Source of the DNA: Paludisphaera rhizosphaerae
Lineage (GTDB): Bacteria; Planctomycetota; Planctomycetia; Isosphaerales; Isosphaeraceae
NCBI RefSeq assembly: GCF_011065895.1
Contig: NZ_JAALCR010000003.1
Span: 248,001-312,000 of the forward strand
Reading direction: 5' to 3'
Length of the DNA: 64,000 nucleotides
The notes beneath the pieces were generated by a model that did no database searches, had not been told where the DNA came from, and worked only from the letters and a program-made list of their open reading frames with translations. Of the stretch, positions 1 to 8,693 are shown in pieces. The position numbers and the translations under genes were made by a program. Every line of letters starts with the position of its first letter. The first letter of the stretch is position 1.

Positions 1-915
1 CAGCCCCGTCACCTGGGCGACGTTGTAGCAACTGGCGTGCTTCGAGTTGGGCGGCAACAGCTCATCAACGTTCGGCCCTTCATTCACCCGACCGGCCGCC
101 CAGTACTGGCCGCTCGAATTCGCCTGGCTCGCCGTCCCCGCCGCCCGCATCGCGTTGCACGTCGCGATGTACGTGTTCAACGTGGTCAGGCCCGACGGCA
201 TGACCTGGTCGGCCCCCGACCCGTTGACGTTGGTGCCCGGCCACGCCACGCAAGCGTACGTCTCGGCCCCGTTGACCGTCGCGGTCGTGTTGTCCCCGAT
301 CAGCTTCTCGCTGAACGCGATCGTGTTGCTCGTCCCGTCGGTGCAATCCCTCAGGCCGTACACGCAGAGGGCCGCGAACATCCCCAGGCCCGCCCCCGAG
401 GAATTGTTGATCGGCGAGTACGTGTTGAACTGAGCGCCGACGCTCGCCCCGTAGTTCGTCCCCATCTTGAAGGTGCTGCCGCCCGTGTCCGACGGGCACA
501 GGTACCCCGCCACCGACGAGTTAAAGACCGTCGTGTTCAAGGCCGTAGCTGTCGCCACGGCCCCGACAACCGCCTCGACCTGCATGTTGAACGCGTTGAA
601 CAGGGCCGATTGCTCCATGTTCGGCAGCACGAACAGGAGCACGCTCGGGCCGTGCCCGACCCCCGTGTCTTGGATCCCCGTCCCGGCGGAGCCCGCCAGC
701 ATCGGGAACGATTCATAGGACGAGTGGTAGTTGTGCAGCGCCAGCCCGATCTGCTTCAAATTGTTGACGCATTGGCTCCGTCTCGCCGCCTCGCGAGCGG
801 CCTGCACTGCCGGCAACAACAGCGCGATCAAGACGGCAATGATGGCGATCACCACCAGGAGTTCGATCAGCGTAAACGCGCGCGCAAGGCGCGCACCGCC
901 CGAAGGACGCATCAT
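1..915 (-). CDS. DUF1559 family pilin-like protein (partial, runs off left edge)
   Basis: This is a type IV prepilin-like protein of the DUF1559 family, a heavily amplified planctomycete family whose role is unknown. The first of two adjacent ATGs lies 6 nt after AAGGAGA. A 13-residue basic leader precedes the hydrophobic helix [20 protein letters not shown]; the residue before the Phe is Ala instead of the usual Gly, so processing by the prepilin peptidase is likely but not certain. The helix is followed by the family pattern [11 protein letters not shown] and [14 protein letters not shown]. The frame stays open for all 305 codons in the window, and the last part shows the family-typical [12 protein letters not shown]. 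Members usually have about 300-400 residues, so only the C-terminal tail is missing. The protein is probably anchored in the inner membrane or assembled as a pseudopilin. Confidence 0.93.
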   Translation of the reverse strand, partial: MMRPSGGARLARAFTLIELLVVIAIIAVLIALLLPAVQAAREAARRSQCVNNLKQIGLALHNYHSSYESFPMLAGSAGTGIQDTGVGHGPSVLLFVLPNMEQSALFNAFNMQVEAVVGAVATATALNTTVFNSSVAGYLCPSDTGGSTFKMGTNYGASVGAQFNTYSPINNSSGAGLGMFAALCVYGLRDCTDGTSNTIAFSEKLIGDNTTATVNGAETYACVAWPGTNVNGSGADQVMPSGLTTLNTYIATCNAMRAAGTASQANSSGQYWAAGRVNEGPNVDELLPPNSKHASCYNVAQVTGL

Positions 916-1298
916 GAATGGTCTCCTTCACGTAGAGAACCGCGATGTAAGAATGACGGCCGGAAACGGCCTGCGAAACAATGACGACCGGGACAGGAAA
1001 CATTCGCCATGAGCCATTTGCACGACGGCTCGACCTCGTGTTATCGGCGAACCGATCTTGAAACGCAAGAGGCGACGAGAAAAAAACCTCTTAGAAACGT
1101 CAGCATGTTCTTAATGAGGATTTGCATGACCGTCTCCTCTCCATGTCCTACTGAAATGAGCCTGGGTGCGAGGCGTGCCGTGAGGGCGGCGGAGCGCCGG
1201 ACCCGTTGGAGGGAGGGCCGTAGACGGAGCGCCCGGAGGAACCGAAGATAGACGCGGGATCGCAAGCCGCAGCGGGACGCGAAGGGAACAAGCTGCCG
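916..1298. other. Intergenic region between DUF1559 and GT-C genes
   Basis: This 383-nt stretch separates two divergent genes, so it must hold both promoters. Apart from the short peptide frame at 1041-1127 and an A-run near 1080, I see no convincing paired -35/-10 boxes, repeat or RNA. Confidence 0.5.
1041..1127 (-). CDS. Candidate 28-residue peptide upstream of the DUF1559 gene
   Basis: A short frame encodes 28 residues, beginning MQILIKNMLTFLRGFF and ending in a basic tail SRSVRR. It starts 5 nt after a good Shine-Dalgarno (GGAGAGGAGAC). It lies on the same strand as the DUF1559 gene, whose start is 126 nt further on. The mix of a hydrophobic segment and basic ends fits a small membrane-associated or leader peptide. 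No family is recognised. Its shortness means it could be chance; the ribosome binding site is the only positive evidence. Confidence 0.3.
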   Translation of the reverse strand: MQILIKNMLTFLRGFFLVASCVSRSVRR

Positions 1299-3104
1299 AT
1301 GAGTGAGCGCGGTGGAAAGTCGTGGAGAGAGCGGTGGGGGGACCCGATCCTGGGCCTTCTGATCGCCTCGGCCACGCTGGTCTTGCTGATCGCGACGCTG
1401 AACGACTACGGCATGGCGTGGGACGAGGGGTTCACGGTCGAGCGCGAGGAACGCCTGCGGGAATGGTTCGCGAAGGTCGGCGGCGCGGGGTCGTCCGTTC
1501 GCCATGCGCGAGCGATGAGTCTCTCAAAGCTCGAGTCGCGCGGATCGTACCTGGCGAAGGCGGGGGCCTCGGCCTCGTCGCCCTGGAGCCGCGAGTCGTT
1601 GCGGTTCTACTGGCCGTTCGCGCGGGAGGAGCCGAACGGGCACCCTCCTCTCTATGCGCTTCTTGGGCTGGCCGGCTGGGCGGTGAGCCATGACTCTCTG
1701 TCGCCTCCAGGCTCGTACCGGCTTGGACCGGCGGCGCTGTTCGCGGCGACGGTCGGCGTCGTCTATGTCTTCATGGCTCGGCGCTACGGCCGAGTTGCGG
1801 GGCTCATGGCGTCGTTCGGCCTGGTCGCGATGCCCCGGATGTTCGCCCACGCGCACCTGGCCTCGTACGACGTGCCGACACTCTGCTTCTGGTTCCTGGC
1901 CGTGGTCGCATTCCTGAAGGCCGTCGAGCCGTCGCCCGGGAATCGTTGGTGGCTCTGGACGGCGGCCTTCGGCCTCGCCTGGGGCTGCGGGATGGCCACC
2001 AAATTCACCGGCTGGTTCATCCCGTTCCCACTGATCGCCTGGAGTCTTTTCTACCTCGACCGGCGCTCCGTGCGAGTTCTGGCCTTGGGGGGCGTGGTCG
2101 CCGCCCTTGTGGTCTACGCCACGAACCCGACCTGGTGGGCGGAGCCGATCCAGGGCCTGCGCGCGTTCCTCGTCTCGAACCTGACCCGGGACCAACTGCG
2201 CCCGATCCCGACCTACTTCCTCGGGCGGCTCTACCGGTTCTCGCTCCCCTGGTACAACACCCTGGTCATCACGGCAATCGTGACGCCTCCATTGACCCTG
2301 GCGCTGGCGCTGCTCGGCAGCGCCCGGGTCGTCTCGGGCCGGTTCCGCGACCGCGAGGGGACGCTCTTATTCCTCTGCTGGGTGTTCTTCCTGGTCCTCC
2401 GCGCCCTACCGAACGCGCCTGGGCACGACGGCGAACGCCAGTTCCTGACGGCGTTCGTGTTCCTGGCCTGTCTGTCGGGAATCGGCCTGACCGCCCTCGG
2501 GGAATGGATCGGCCGCATCCCCGGCCTCGACCGCCCCGCCCTCGGGCGAGGATGTCAGGCCATAGCCCTGACCGCCGCGCTGGCCCTCGGAGGGTGGAGC
2601 ACCTGGCGATATCACCCGCTGCAACTGTCGTACTTCAACGCCCTGATCGGCGGGCTCTCGGGCGCGACGCGGGCGGGAATCGAACCGACCTACTACTGGG
2701 AAGCCGTAACGCCGGACGTGCGCGACTGGCTCAATACGCATACGGACGAGGGACGGACGATCGCCTTCTGCTTCCCGGCGGTGACCTTCGAGTACCTTCA
2801 CGATTGGGGCCAGCTCAAACCCTTGCCCCTGATCCTGCCCGCAACGCCTCCCCAGTGGTACGTGGTGATGAACCGCACGGGGCATCTGCTGTTCCAGTCC
2901 ATGAGCCTCCCGCGGTTCCTGCTGGAGCACGGCAAGCCGGCTTACGTCAAGTTCAGCAGCGCCGCGCCGGATGTGCCGCTCGTCCTGATCTATTCCGGCG
3001 TCGAGGTCTCCGCGGCCGACCTCATCCTGAAATGGTCGGACGGCAAGCAGCCGAATTCAGCCAAGGATGAACACCGATCAGCCCCAGATTTGAAGACGCC
3101 CTGA
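1299..3104 (+). CDS. GT-C fold membrane glycosyltransferase (family 39/ArnT-like)
   Basis: This is a polytopic inner-membrane glycosyltransferase of the PMT/ArnT class, which moves a sugar from a polyprenyl-phosphate donor to a periplasmic acceptor. A first membrane helix (about residues 15-34) is followed at 41-45 by WDEGF, matching the acidic Asp-Glu catalytic position in the first periplasmic loop of GT-C enzymes. Many more helices follow up to about residue 420, then a soluble C-terminal domain of about 180 residues. The 601-residue length suits the family. The start lacks a strong ribosome binding site (GGGAA about 12 nt upstream). It is a single gene that ends 204 nt before the sigma-factor fusion. 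Substrate cannot be read from sequence; lipid- or protein-linked envelope glycan is likely. Confidence 0.8.
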   Translation: MSERGGKSWRERWGDPILGLLIASATLVLLIATLNDYGMAWDEGFTVEREERLREWFAKVGGAGSSVRHARAMSLSKLESRGSYLAKAGASASSPWSRESLRFYWPFAREEPNGHPPLYALLGLAGWAVSHDSLSPPGSYRLGPAALFAATVGVVYVFMARRYGRVAGLMASFGLVAMPRMFAHAHLASYDVPTLCFWFLAVVAFLKAVEPSPGNRWWLWTAAFGLAWGCGMATKFTGWFIPFPLIAWSLFYLDRRSVRVLALGGVVAALVVYATNPTWWAEPIQGLRAFLVSNLTRDQLRPIPTYFLGRLYRFSLPWYNTLVITAIVTPPLTLALALLGSARVVSGRFRDREGTLLFLCWVFFLVLRALPNAPGHDGERQFLTAFVFLACLSGIGLTALGEWIGRIPGLDRPALGRGCQAIALTAALALGGWSTWRYHPLQLSYFNALIGGLSGATRAGIEPTYYWEAVTPDVRDWLNTHTDEGRTIAFCFPAVTFEYLHDWGQLKPLPLILPATPPQWYVVMNRTGHLLFQSMSLPRFLLEHGKPAYVKFSSAAPDVPLVLIYSGVEVSAADLILKWSDGKQPNSAKDEHRSAPDLKTP

Positions 3105-3110
3105 AGCATC

Positions 3111-3170
3111 ACTGAGGGCTGCGTTTCGAGGACGAAGTCGGTGCCGATGCTCGGCTGCGCGACGCTCCGC
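3111..3170 (-). pseudogene. Decayed copy of the 3' end of the secreted-protein gene at 6090-6626
   Basis: On the minus strand this piece reads RSVAQPSIGTDFVLETQP, which aligns with the last residues RTTPQPTLKTYFVLETQP of the intact gene beyond the sigma-factor fusion. At DNA level 26 of the first 28 bases match (3111-3138 against 6088-6115), with decreasing similarity over about 30 more. The stop codon TGA of the intact gene has become TCA here. The two copies are in the same orientation and flank the sigma/thioredoxin gene, so this looks like a scar of duplication or insertion, not a working gene. Confidence 0.65.
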
Positions 3171-3308
3171 GGCCGCAAGGCTGGCGGAAAGCGCCCGGGC
3201 GGGTAATTGGTGTCGACCAGGCGGCGAATTCGAAGAAAGTTCGTGAGGCCCCGGAGCAGTCGGATACTACACGGAGGGATAAGCGACTCGAAGAGAGGGA
3301 CGAACGGT

Positions 3309-6083
3309 ATGGTGGGCGGCTCGGCGGAGGAGGCACGACGGTTGTTCCGGGTCGGGACGCTCGGTGCGATCCCGGACGGCCGGCTCCTGGATCGGTTCCT
3401 CTCCGAGAATGAGGAAGCGGCCGAAGCGGCGTTCGAAGAACTGGTGAGACGACACGGCCCGATGGTCTTCCGCGTTTGTCGGGGCGTCCTCCGAAATCCG
3501 CAAGACGCCGAGGACGCCTTCCAGGCGGCCTTCCTCGCCCTGGCGACGCGGGCGGCGACGATCCGTCAGCGCGAGTCGGCGGGGAGTTGGCTGTTCGGCG
3601 TCGCTCGCCGAGCGGCCCTGCGGCTCCGTCGCTCCGCCGCGAGGAGAAACTCGGCCCACCGGGCCGCGGCCGAGCGGTCGCCGAGGTGTTACCTACCTCC
3701 TCCTGACGACGAGCTGGGCCCTGAGGTCCTTTTCGAGGAGATCGACGCCCTCCCCGGGCGCCTCCGCGAATCGGTGATCCTCTGCTGCATAGAGGGCCTG
3801 ACCTACGATGCCGCGGCGGATCGACTCGGCCTAACCGAGGCCGCCGTGCGCGGCCGACTGGCCCGCGCGAGGGAAAAGCTGCGCAGACGCCTTCTGCGAC
3901 GAGGAATATCGGTGCCGATCGGCCTGCTGCTGACCGCTCTGGCCCGTCCGGCCGAGGCCGTCCCCCTCGCTCTGCTGCGCTCAACCACGAGGATCTCGCT
4001 CGGGCTCGCGACGGGTAGTTCCATCGCGGCCCTGGCCAGGGGAGTTTTGCAATCCATGATGCTTCATCAATTGAAAAACGTCGCCGTCGCATCGCTCGCC
4101 CTCTCGGCCGGACTTTGGGCGTTAGGGGCATTGGCCTCGACGGAGAAGCCTCACGGCCAGGAAACGCCGCCGGCCGCGCCGCCCCAACAGGCTCCCAGGA
4201 CGAAGCCCGCCCACCCCAGCTACCGGATGGTGGGGACGGTGCGCGTCGAGGGGACCGGAGAACCCGTCGCCGGCGCGACGATCCAGGTCTTCGCGGGAGA
4301 CAGCGGCCCCGATCACCGGGGCGACCTTCGAGAGGCGCAGTCCGACGCCGAGGGCCGATATTCCATCGACCTCGGCAAGGGCTACGTGCGCGCGTGGACG
4401 ATCCGGGCCCCGGCCGGCTACTGGGCCCCTGACAACGGCAAGAATATCGAGGACGTCGTGCTCAACGAGGCCCAGCCGGAGCATAGGAAGGATTACGTGG
4501 TCCGTCGCGCCCCCACCTGGCACTTCCAGGTTCTTCGACCTGGGCAAGTTGAACCGAGGCCGGAGCAAATGATCGCGGGCCAGTTCCTGGGAACCGCCGA
4601 TCCGACAGGGCTCCTCCGGGTGACGGTCCCCGACGAGTCGAAGGACGTCCAGGTCGGCGTTTCAAAAACGCCCGGAGGCTTACCCTCAGTCAGGGCGGCC
4701 GCGATCGAGCGTCAGGACAGGGGATTTCGCCCCGACGCCGTGGCGTCGATCGAAAAAGAGGAAGGCGACCCCGTCCGCTTCCGGCTCGTGGACAAGGACG
4801 GCAAAACCGCCTCGCTGGTCCAGGCTCCGAGCCGGTGTCGGCTCGAACCGAGAATCGAGAACGGCCGGGTCGTCGTTCAGATCCTGATGCTGGAGCCGAA
4901 CGCGCAGGACTACGGCGACCTGATCGGCAAGGTTGTCGACGGCTCCGGTGGGCCGATCGCGACTGCGCGATTGGCCTTGGTCTGGCATGACGAGCAGAAT
5001 GGATCGAGCGGGATGTCCGACTTCACGGCGACCACGGACGATCGGGGCGAGTTCCGCCTCCGCTCGATCCCCCGGAGGTCCCCCGTCGGGAAGTCGGTCA
5101 AGATCGGCCTGGTCGTGACGAAGGACGGTTTCGCCGGGGTCGACGCACCACCCTTTCACTTCGCCCCCCCGACCGGCGAGACAACACAAACCGCGCCGAC
5201 GATCACCCTGAACCCCGGGACGACCTTCAACGGCGTCGTCCTCGACCCCGAAGGAAAACCCGTCGAGGGAGCCTGGATCGAGCCGGGCGGCTCTTATGCA
5301 GCCCGCAGCCAGTTCACCAAAACGGACGCGGCCGGTCGGTTCGCCGTGAAAAACCTTTCCGAGGGGATGGCGTCGCTCAACATCCACTATGGGAAGCTCT
5401 TAGCGGGGGGGAAGTTCCCGGCATTCCGGGACTCGGCACCGATCACCATCAAGCTCGCCCCTGCACCAGACGCCGCGGCGATGACGGCGCGTGCGGAGGC
5501 GGCGAAGGCGGCCCGCGAGAAATACAAGTCCCTCGCTATCGGCGCCCAAGCGCCGGAGTTGAACGCCGGCGACTGGTCCGACGGCCGACCGCGCTCGCTG
5601 ACGGAGCTTCGGGGGAAAATCGTCTTCCTCAACTTCTGGGGTGCCTGGTGCACGCCCTGCGTCGCCGAGTTGCCGACTCTGGAAAAACTTCGCGCCGAGT
5701 ATGAGCCGAAGGGCGTCGTGTTCCTGACGATCCATACACCGGGCGAGCCGTCGAAGGACGCCGTCCGCACGCTGCTGGAGAAGAACAAGGCAACATCCTT
5801 GCCGTTCGCCTTCGACCGCGACCTGGAAAGCCTGGAGCGTCAAGAAGACGGCGCGACTGCCCGCCTTTACGGCGTTCACGGGTTTCCGACGACCATTGTC
5901 ATCGACCGCGTCGGCAAGGTTGCCTTCCGCACTAACGACTCGGACATTCGCCCCCGGATGGAGGCCATCATCAAGGAGTTGGGCATCGATCCGCAGAAGG
6001 CAGACCAGCAGGCTTTCCTCCGAGTCGGTGAGAGGCTATATCGCTCGGCGATCGAGGAAGCGTTGAAGTCCCCGTCGCCGTGA
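3309..6083 (+). CDS. ECF sigma factor fused to membrane helix, Cna-B-like domains and thioredoxin
   Basis: The 924-residue protein joins a transcription factor to an exported redox domain. Residues about 40-110 are sigma-70 region 2 (DAEDAFQAAFLALATRA, GSWLFGVARR) and 140-195 region 4 (LTYDAAADRLGLTEAAVRGR). A hydrophobic segment at about 257-276 is followed by a Pro-rich linker. Three carboxypeptidase-regulatory/Cna-B-like segments follow (begins VGTVRVEGTGEPVAGA near 308; later LIGKVVDGSGGPIATA and FNGVVLDPEGKPVEGA). The C-terminal 150 residues are a TlpA/redoxin-type thioredoxin with WCTPC, Cys781 and Cys784. The start at 3309 has AGAGGGA about 9 nt upstream; an in-frame start 34 codons earlier adds only basic residues. 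ECF factors with long C-terminal extensions are known in Planctomycetes. The thioredoxin could report envelope redox state to the sigma domain, which is inference. No separate anti-sigma gene is adjacent. Confidence 0.9.
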   Translation: MVGGSAEEARRLFRVGTLGAIPDGRLLDRFLSENEEAAEAAFEELVRRHGPMVFRVCRGVLRNPQDAEDAFQAAFLALATRAATIRQRESAGSWLFGVARRAALRLRRSAARRNSAHRAAAERSPRCYLPPPDDELGPEVLFEEIDALPGRLRESVILCCIEGLTYDAAADRLGLTEAAVRGRLARAREKLRRRLLRRGISVPIGLLLTALARPAEAVPLALLRSTTRISLGLATGSSIAALARGVLQSMMLHQLKNVAVASLALSAGLWALGALASTEKPHGQETPPAAPPQQAPRTKPAHPSYRMVGTVRVEGTGEPVAGATIQVFAGDSGPDHRGDLREAQSDAEGRYSIDLGKGYVRAWTIRAPAGYWAPDNGKNIEDVVLNEAQPEHRKDYVVRRAPTWHFQVLRPGQVEPRPEQMIAGQFLGTADPTGLLRVTVPDESKDVQVGVSKTPGGLPSVRAAAIERQDRGFRPDAVASIEKEEGDPVRFRLVDKDGKTASLVQAPSRCRLEPRIENGRVVVQILMLEPNAQDYGDLIGKVVDGSGGPIATARLALVWHDEQNGSSGMSDFTATTDDRGEFRLRSIPRRSPVGKSVKIGLVVTKDGFAGVDAPPFHFAPPTGETTQTAPTITLNPGTTFNGVVLDPEGKPVEGAWIEPGGSYAARSQFTKTDAAGRFAVKNLSEGMASLNIHYGKLLAGGKFPAFRDSAPITIKLAPAPDAAAMTARAEAAKAAREKYKSLAIGAQAPELNAGDWSDGRPRSLTELRGKIVFLNFWGAWCTPCVAELPTLEKLRAEYEPKGVVFLTIHTPGEPSKDAVRTLLEKNKATSLPFAFDRDLESLERQEDGATARLYGVHGFPTTIVIDRVGKVAFRTNDSDIRPRMEAIIKELGIDPQKADQQAFLRVGERLYRSAIEEALKSPSP

Positions 6084-6089
6084 CACGAC

Positions 6090-6626
6090 TCAGGGCTGCG
6101 TTTCCAGGACGAAGTACGTCTTCAAGGTCGGCTGAGGCGTCGTCCGCTCGTGCATCAACCCAAGATAGAGCCCTGGACCGATCAGGCGAATCTCATCGCG
6201 GTTCTGAGCGTAGACGCGCGAGGTGCCGGTGTAGTCGAGGATCAAGGACGGCTGACCGTCGAACCAACTCGTCCCCTGATATAGACGACCCTTGACGGCG
6301 GGGACCCCGAAGAAGCGGTTGACGGCGATCGTTCCAGAGGAGTCGACCACCTTCCCCTGCCAGATCAGCCGGCCGCCGGCGGACATGGCCGCGTTCCGGC
6401 GCGATCCCGGAGCCGGCAGAACCGTCCCCTTGACCTTCCCGGTCGGCAGGCCAGCCACACTCCCTTGCGTGTAGACGGCCTGCAACTGGGCCTCGTTCAT
6501 GCTCAACAAGCTGGAAACGCTCAACGGCTGAGCCGTCGCCTGCGCATGAGCCGTCGTAGTCGTGAAAACCGCCGAAACCAGGGCCGCGGCGATCAACGGG
6601 GGGATCGACAGACGAAGCGTGGCCAT
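6090..6626 (-). CDS. Small secreted protein of unknown function
   Basis: The 178-residue protein has a clear Sec signal peptide: hydrophobic core at about 8-22 and cleavage expected after AHA at 26-28. The mature part has Gly-rich beta-strand character (GRLIWQGKVVDSSGTIAV, RLYQGTSWFDGQPSLIL) and no cysteine. I do not recognise the family. It converges on the sigma/thioredoxin gene with 6 nt between stops. A decayed copy of its 3' end lies at 3111-3170 on the other side of that gene. No strong ribosome binding site precedes the ATG. Confidence 0.75.
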   Translation of the reverse strand: MATLRLSIPPLIAAALVSAVFTTTTAHAQATAQPLSVSSLLSMNEAQLQAVYTQGSVAGLPTGKVKGTVLPAPGSRRNAAMSAGGRLIWQGKVVDSSGTIAVNRFFGVPAVKGRLYQGTSWFDGQPSLILDYTGTSRVYAQNRDEIRLIGPGLYLGLMHERTTPQPTLKTYFVLETQP

Positions 6627-6829
6627 GAGGTCGGGCTCGCGAGGGCTGGGGTGGGAACCATGCGCAGCACAGGAACCTCGATCGGTCCCTCGTCAACCAC
6701 GGCTTGACGGTTCCAGCGAGAGAAAGCCCCGAAACCTCCGATGATCCGGCCTGACCAAGAGAATCGGGCCTGCCTGAGACGAAATGTCGCCTAAACCCTT
6801 CGTGGTCGCTTGGCCGGACGTCAGTCGGG

Positions 6830-6858
6830 TTGACAGCCCGGCCGACCCACGGTTAAAT
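6830..6858 (+). promoter_or_regulatory. Candidate sigma-70 promoter for the MBOAT cluster
   Basis: A perfect TTGACA at 6830-6835, a 17-bp spacer and TTAAAT at 6853-6858 (4 of 6 consensus positions). It is the only consensus -35 in this long intergenic region and points at the MBOAT cluster 400 nt downstream. Confidence 0.4.
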
Positions 6859-7014
6859 CGCCGCACCTGACCGGGACGCGTGCGAGCAACCGTTGCTGAA
6901 CCAGGAACGAAGGACTCGGCGCGGGGGAGAGATACCAGGATCCTTAAGAAATTTCAAGATAGAATTTCTCGCGAGGATCCGACAGGGATTTCAGGCGTAC
7001 CAAGGATGGTGACC

Positions 7015-7057
7015 GTTGCGGGGCGACCCGATTCAGGGATGGATCGGGCCCCGCAAC
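7015..7057 (+). repeat. Strong hairpin in the MBOAT leader
   Basis: Perfect 10-bp inverted repeat GTTGCGGGGC/GCCCCGCAAC with a further CCGAT/ATCGG stem inside, separated by a 3-nt bulge. There is no T-run after it, so it does not look like an intrinsic terminator. It could be part of a structured 5' leader. Confidence 0.45.
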
Positions 7058-7261
7058 CGTGACGAACTGGATCGCTCCCGGCGACCCATCCTTCCTTCTC
7101 AGGACGCCTCCGCTCCTATTGATCGAAACGCGACGCCCGACGGCGACGCGCTGAAGCTTCACCGGGCCGCCGTCGGCCCGGCGATTCAAGGATGAACGCC
7201 CAGCCGGCCTCGCGCCACCGCGAGTCGGCCGGGTCGAGCAGGTTCGAGGAAGGGACCGCCT

Positions 7262-8671
7262 ATGGGGCCGAACGTCGGAAACCCGAGCGCGTCACGCACG
7301 TCGCCCCACAGGACGTTTCGCCCACCGGCGCGTCCTGCGGTTGAGCGACGACGCGAATGGTTGAAGCGGTTGTACGCGGACGAACCGGCGAACTGCAAAC
7401 GAGCCCTCGTCCCGTTCCTCCGGAATCTGCTCTATTTCGGCCTGATCTTCGCAGTATGCCTGCAATACCGGATCGAGGGCCGCGCCTTCCAGCTCTTGCT
7501 TCAAGTGGCCGGTCTGGCGTTTCCGATCCACTACCTAGCTCCGTATCGCTGGAAGAAGGCCGTGTTCCTGGCGGCTTCGGTCGCCGGGTTGTTCCTGGTG
7601 TTCGGGACGGACGTCGGCGCGGTGATCGTCGCTTTTTCGGCGACGATGATCGGAATCGCCCGACTTCCCGTCTCGTGGAACCTCCGGGTCGGCCTGCTGA
7701 CGGCGTTGACGGTCTTTCTCACGTGCGGTCGGCCGATCGCGTTGTTCGAGGCGGTACCCTCGACGGTCTGGCCGGTGCTCGGCTCGATGTTCATGTTCCG
7801 CATGATCATCTACATGTACGAGTTGAAGCACGCGAAGAAGCCGGAGTCGCTCACCGACGCGGTCGGTTATTTCTTCCTGCTGCCGAACTACTGCTTCATG
7901 CTCTTCCCCGTCGTCGACTACCGGACCTGGCAACGCGGCTTCTTCGCCGCTCCGGTCCACGACGTCCAGCGCCGGGGGCTGGAGATGGTCTTTCGCGGGG
8001 TGGTGCAGCTGATCCTCTACCGGCTGATCGATCAAGAACTGCTGATCCCGTCGTCGGAGGTCCATGGTTTCTGGAGCCTGATCGGGTTCCTGACGTTCAA
8101 CTACCTGGTGTACCTCCAGGTCTCGGGACAGTTCCACGTCGCCTGCGGCATGTTGCACATGTTCGGCTATCAGCTTCCGGACACGCACCACCATTACCTG
8201 CTCGCGACGGGGTTCACCGACTACTGGCGCCGGATCAACATCTACTGGAAGGACTTCATGGTCCGACTGGTGTTCAACCCGGTCGTCTTCCGCCTCAAGA
8301 AGTGGCCGCAGCCCGTGGCGCTGTCGGCGGCGACGGTGGCGGTCTTCTTCGTGACCTGGCTGCTGCACGCCTATCAATCGTTCTGGCTGCGGGGCGACTG
8401 GGGCTTCACCGTCCCGGACGCCGTCTTCTGGAGCGTGCTGGGCGGCTTCGTGCTGGTGAACGTCCAGATGGACGCTCGCCGCGGGCCGGTCCGACCCAAG
8501 TCGAAACAGGCCGGCGACGCCGCTCCGCGGTTCGACGTCCGCGGGCAGGCGGTCCGCGGGCTCAAGATCGCCGCCACGTTCGCGACCATCACACTGCTGT
8601 GGTCGCTCTGGAACAGTCCGAGCCTCGCGGCCTGGTTCGAGTTACTGGCCCGCGGCCTTCAGGCGTCGTGA
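7262..8671 (+). CDS. MBOAT family membrane O-acyltransferase (DltB/AlgI-like)
   Basis: This 469-residue polytopic protein belongs to the membrane-bound O-acyltransferase superfamily, whose members pass acyl groups across the membrane to envelope glycans or lipids. About ten hydrophobic segments lie between residues 51 and 460. The family core is seen in YWRRINIYWKDFMVRLVFNP (321-340) and in WLLHAYQ (366-372), where His369 sits at the invariant catalytic histidine position. GAGGAAGGG precedes the ATG by about 7 nt. It is the first gene of a tight cluster: 22 nt to an SGNH hydrolase, then an adenylation enzyme and an acyltransferase. The MBOAT plus SGNH pairing matches DltB/DltD and AlgI/AlgJ logic, so transfer of an activated acyl or aminoacyl group to an extracytoplasmic acceptor is likely. 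Confidence 0.82.
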   Translation: MGPNVGNPSASRTSPHRTFRPPARPAVERRREWLKRLYADEPANCKRALVPFLRNLLYFGLIFAVCLQYRIEGRAFQLLLQVAGLAFPIHYLAPYRWKKAVFLAASVAGLFLVFGTDVGAVIVAFSATMIGIARLPVSWNLRVGLLTALTVFLTCGRPIALFEAVPSTVWPVLGSMFMFRMIIYMYELKHAKKPESLTDAVGYFFLLPNYCFMLFPVVDYRTWQRGFFAAPVHDVQRRGLEMVFRGVVQLILYRLIDQELLIPSSEVHGFWSLIGFLTFNYLVYLQVSGQFHVACGMLHMFGYQLPDTHHHYLLATGFTDYWRRINIYWKDFMVRLVFNPVVFRLKKWPQPVALSAATVAVFFVTWLLHAYQSFWLRGDWGFTVPDAVFWSVLGGFVLVNVQMDARRGPVRPKSKQAGDAAPRFDVRGQAVRGLKIAATFATITLLWSLWNSPSLAAWFELLARGLQAS

Positions 8672-8693
8672 CAGAGGGGGGAACCGAACGGTC

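Larger units (their letters stand above)
6627..7261. other. 635-nt structured intergenic leader
   Basis: No plausible protein lies here. The region holds a sigma-70-like promoter (6830-6858) and several inverted repeats: 6947-6969 (7-bp AT-rich arms), 7015-7057 (perfect 10-bp arms GTTGCGGGGC/GCCCCGCAAC with an inner 5-bp stem) and 7162-7181 (perfect 8-bp arms CCGGGCCG/CGGCCCGG, loop CCGT). If transcription starts near 6865, the MBOAT cluster has a folded leader of about 400 nt. No known riboswitch class was recognised. Confidence 0.45.
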
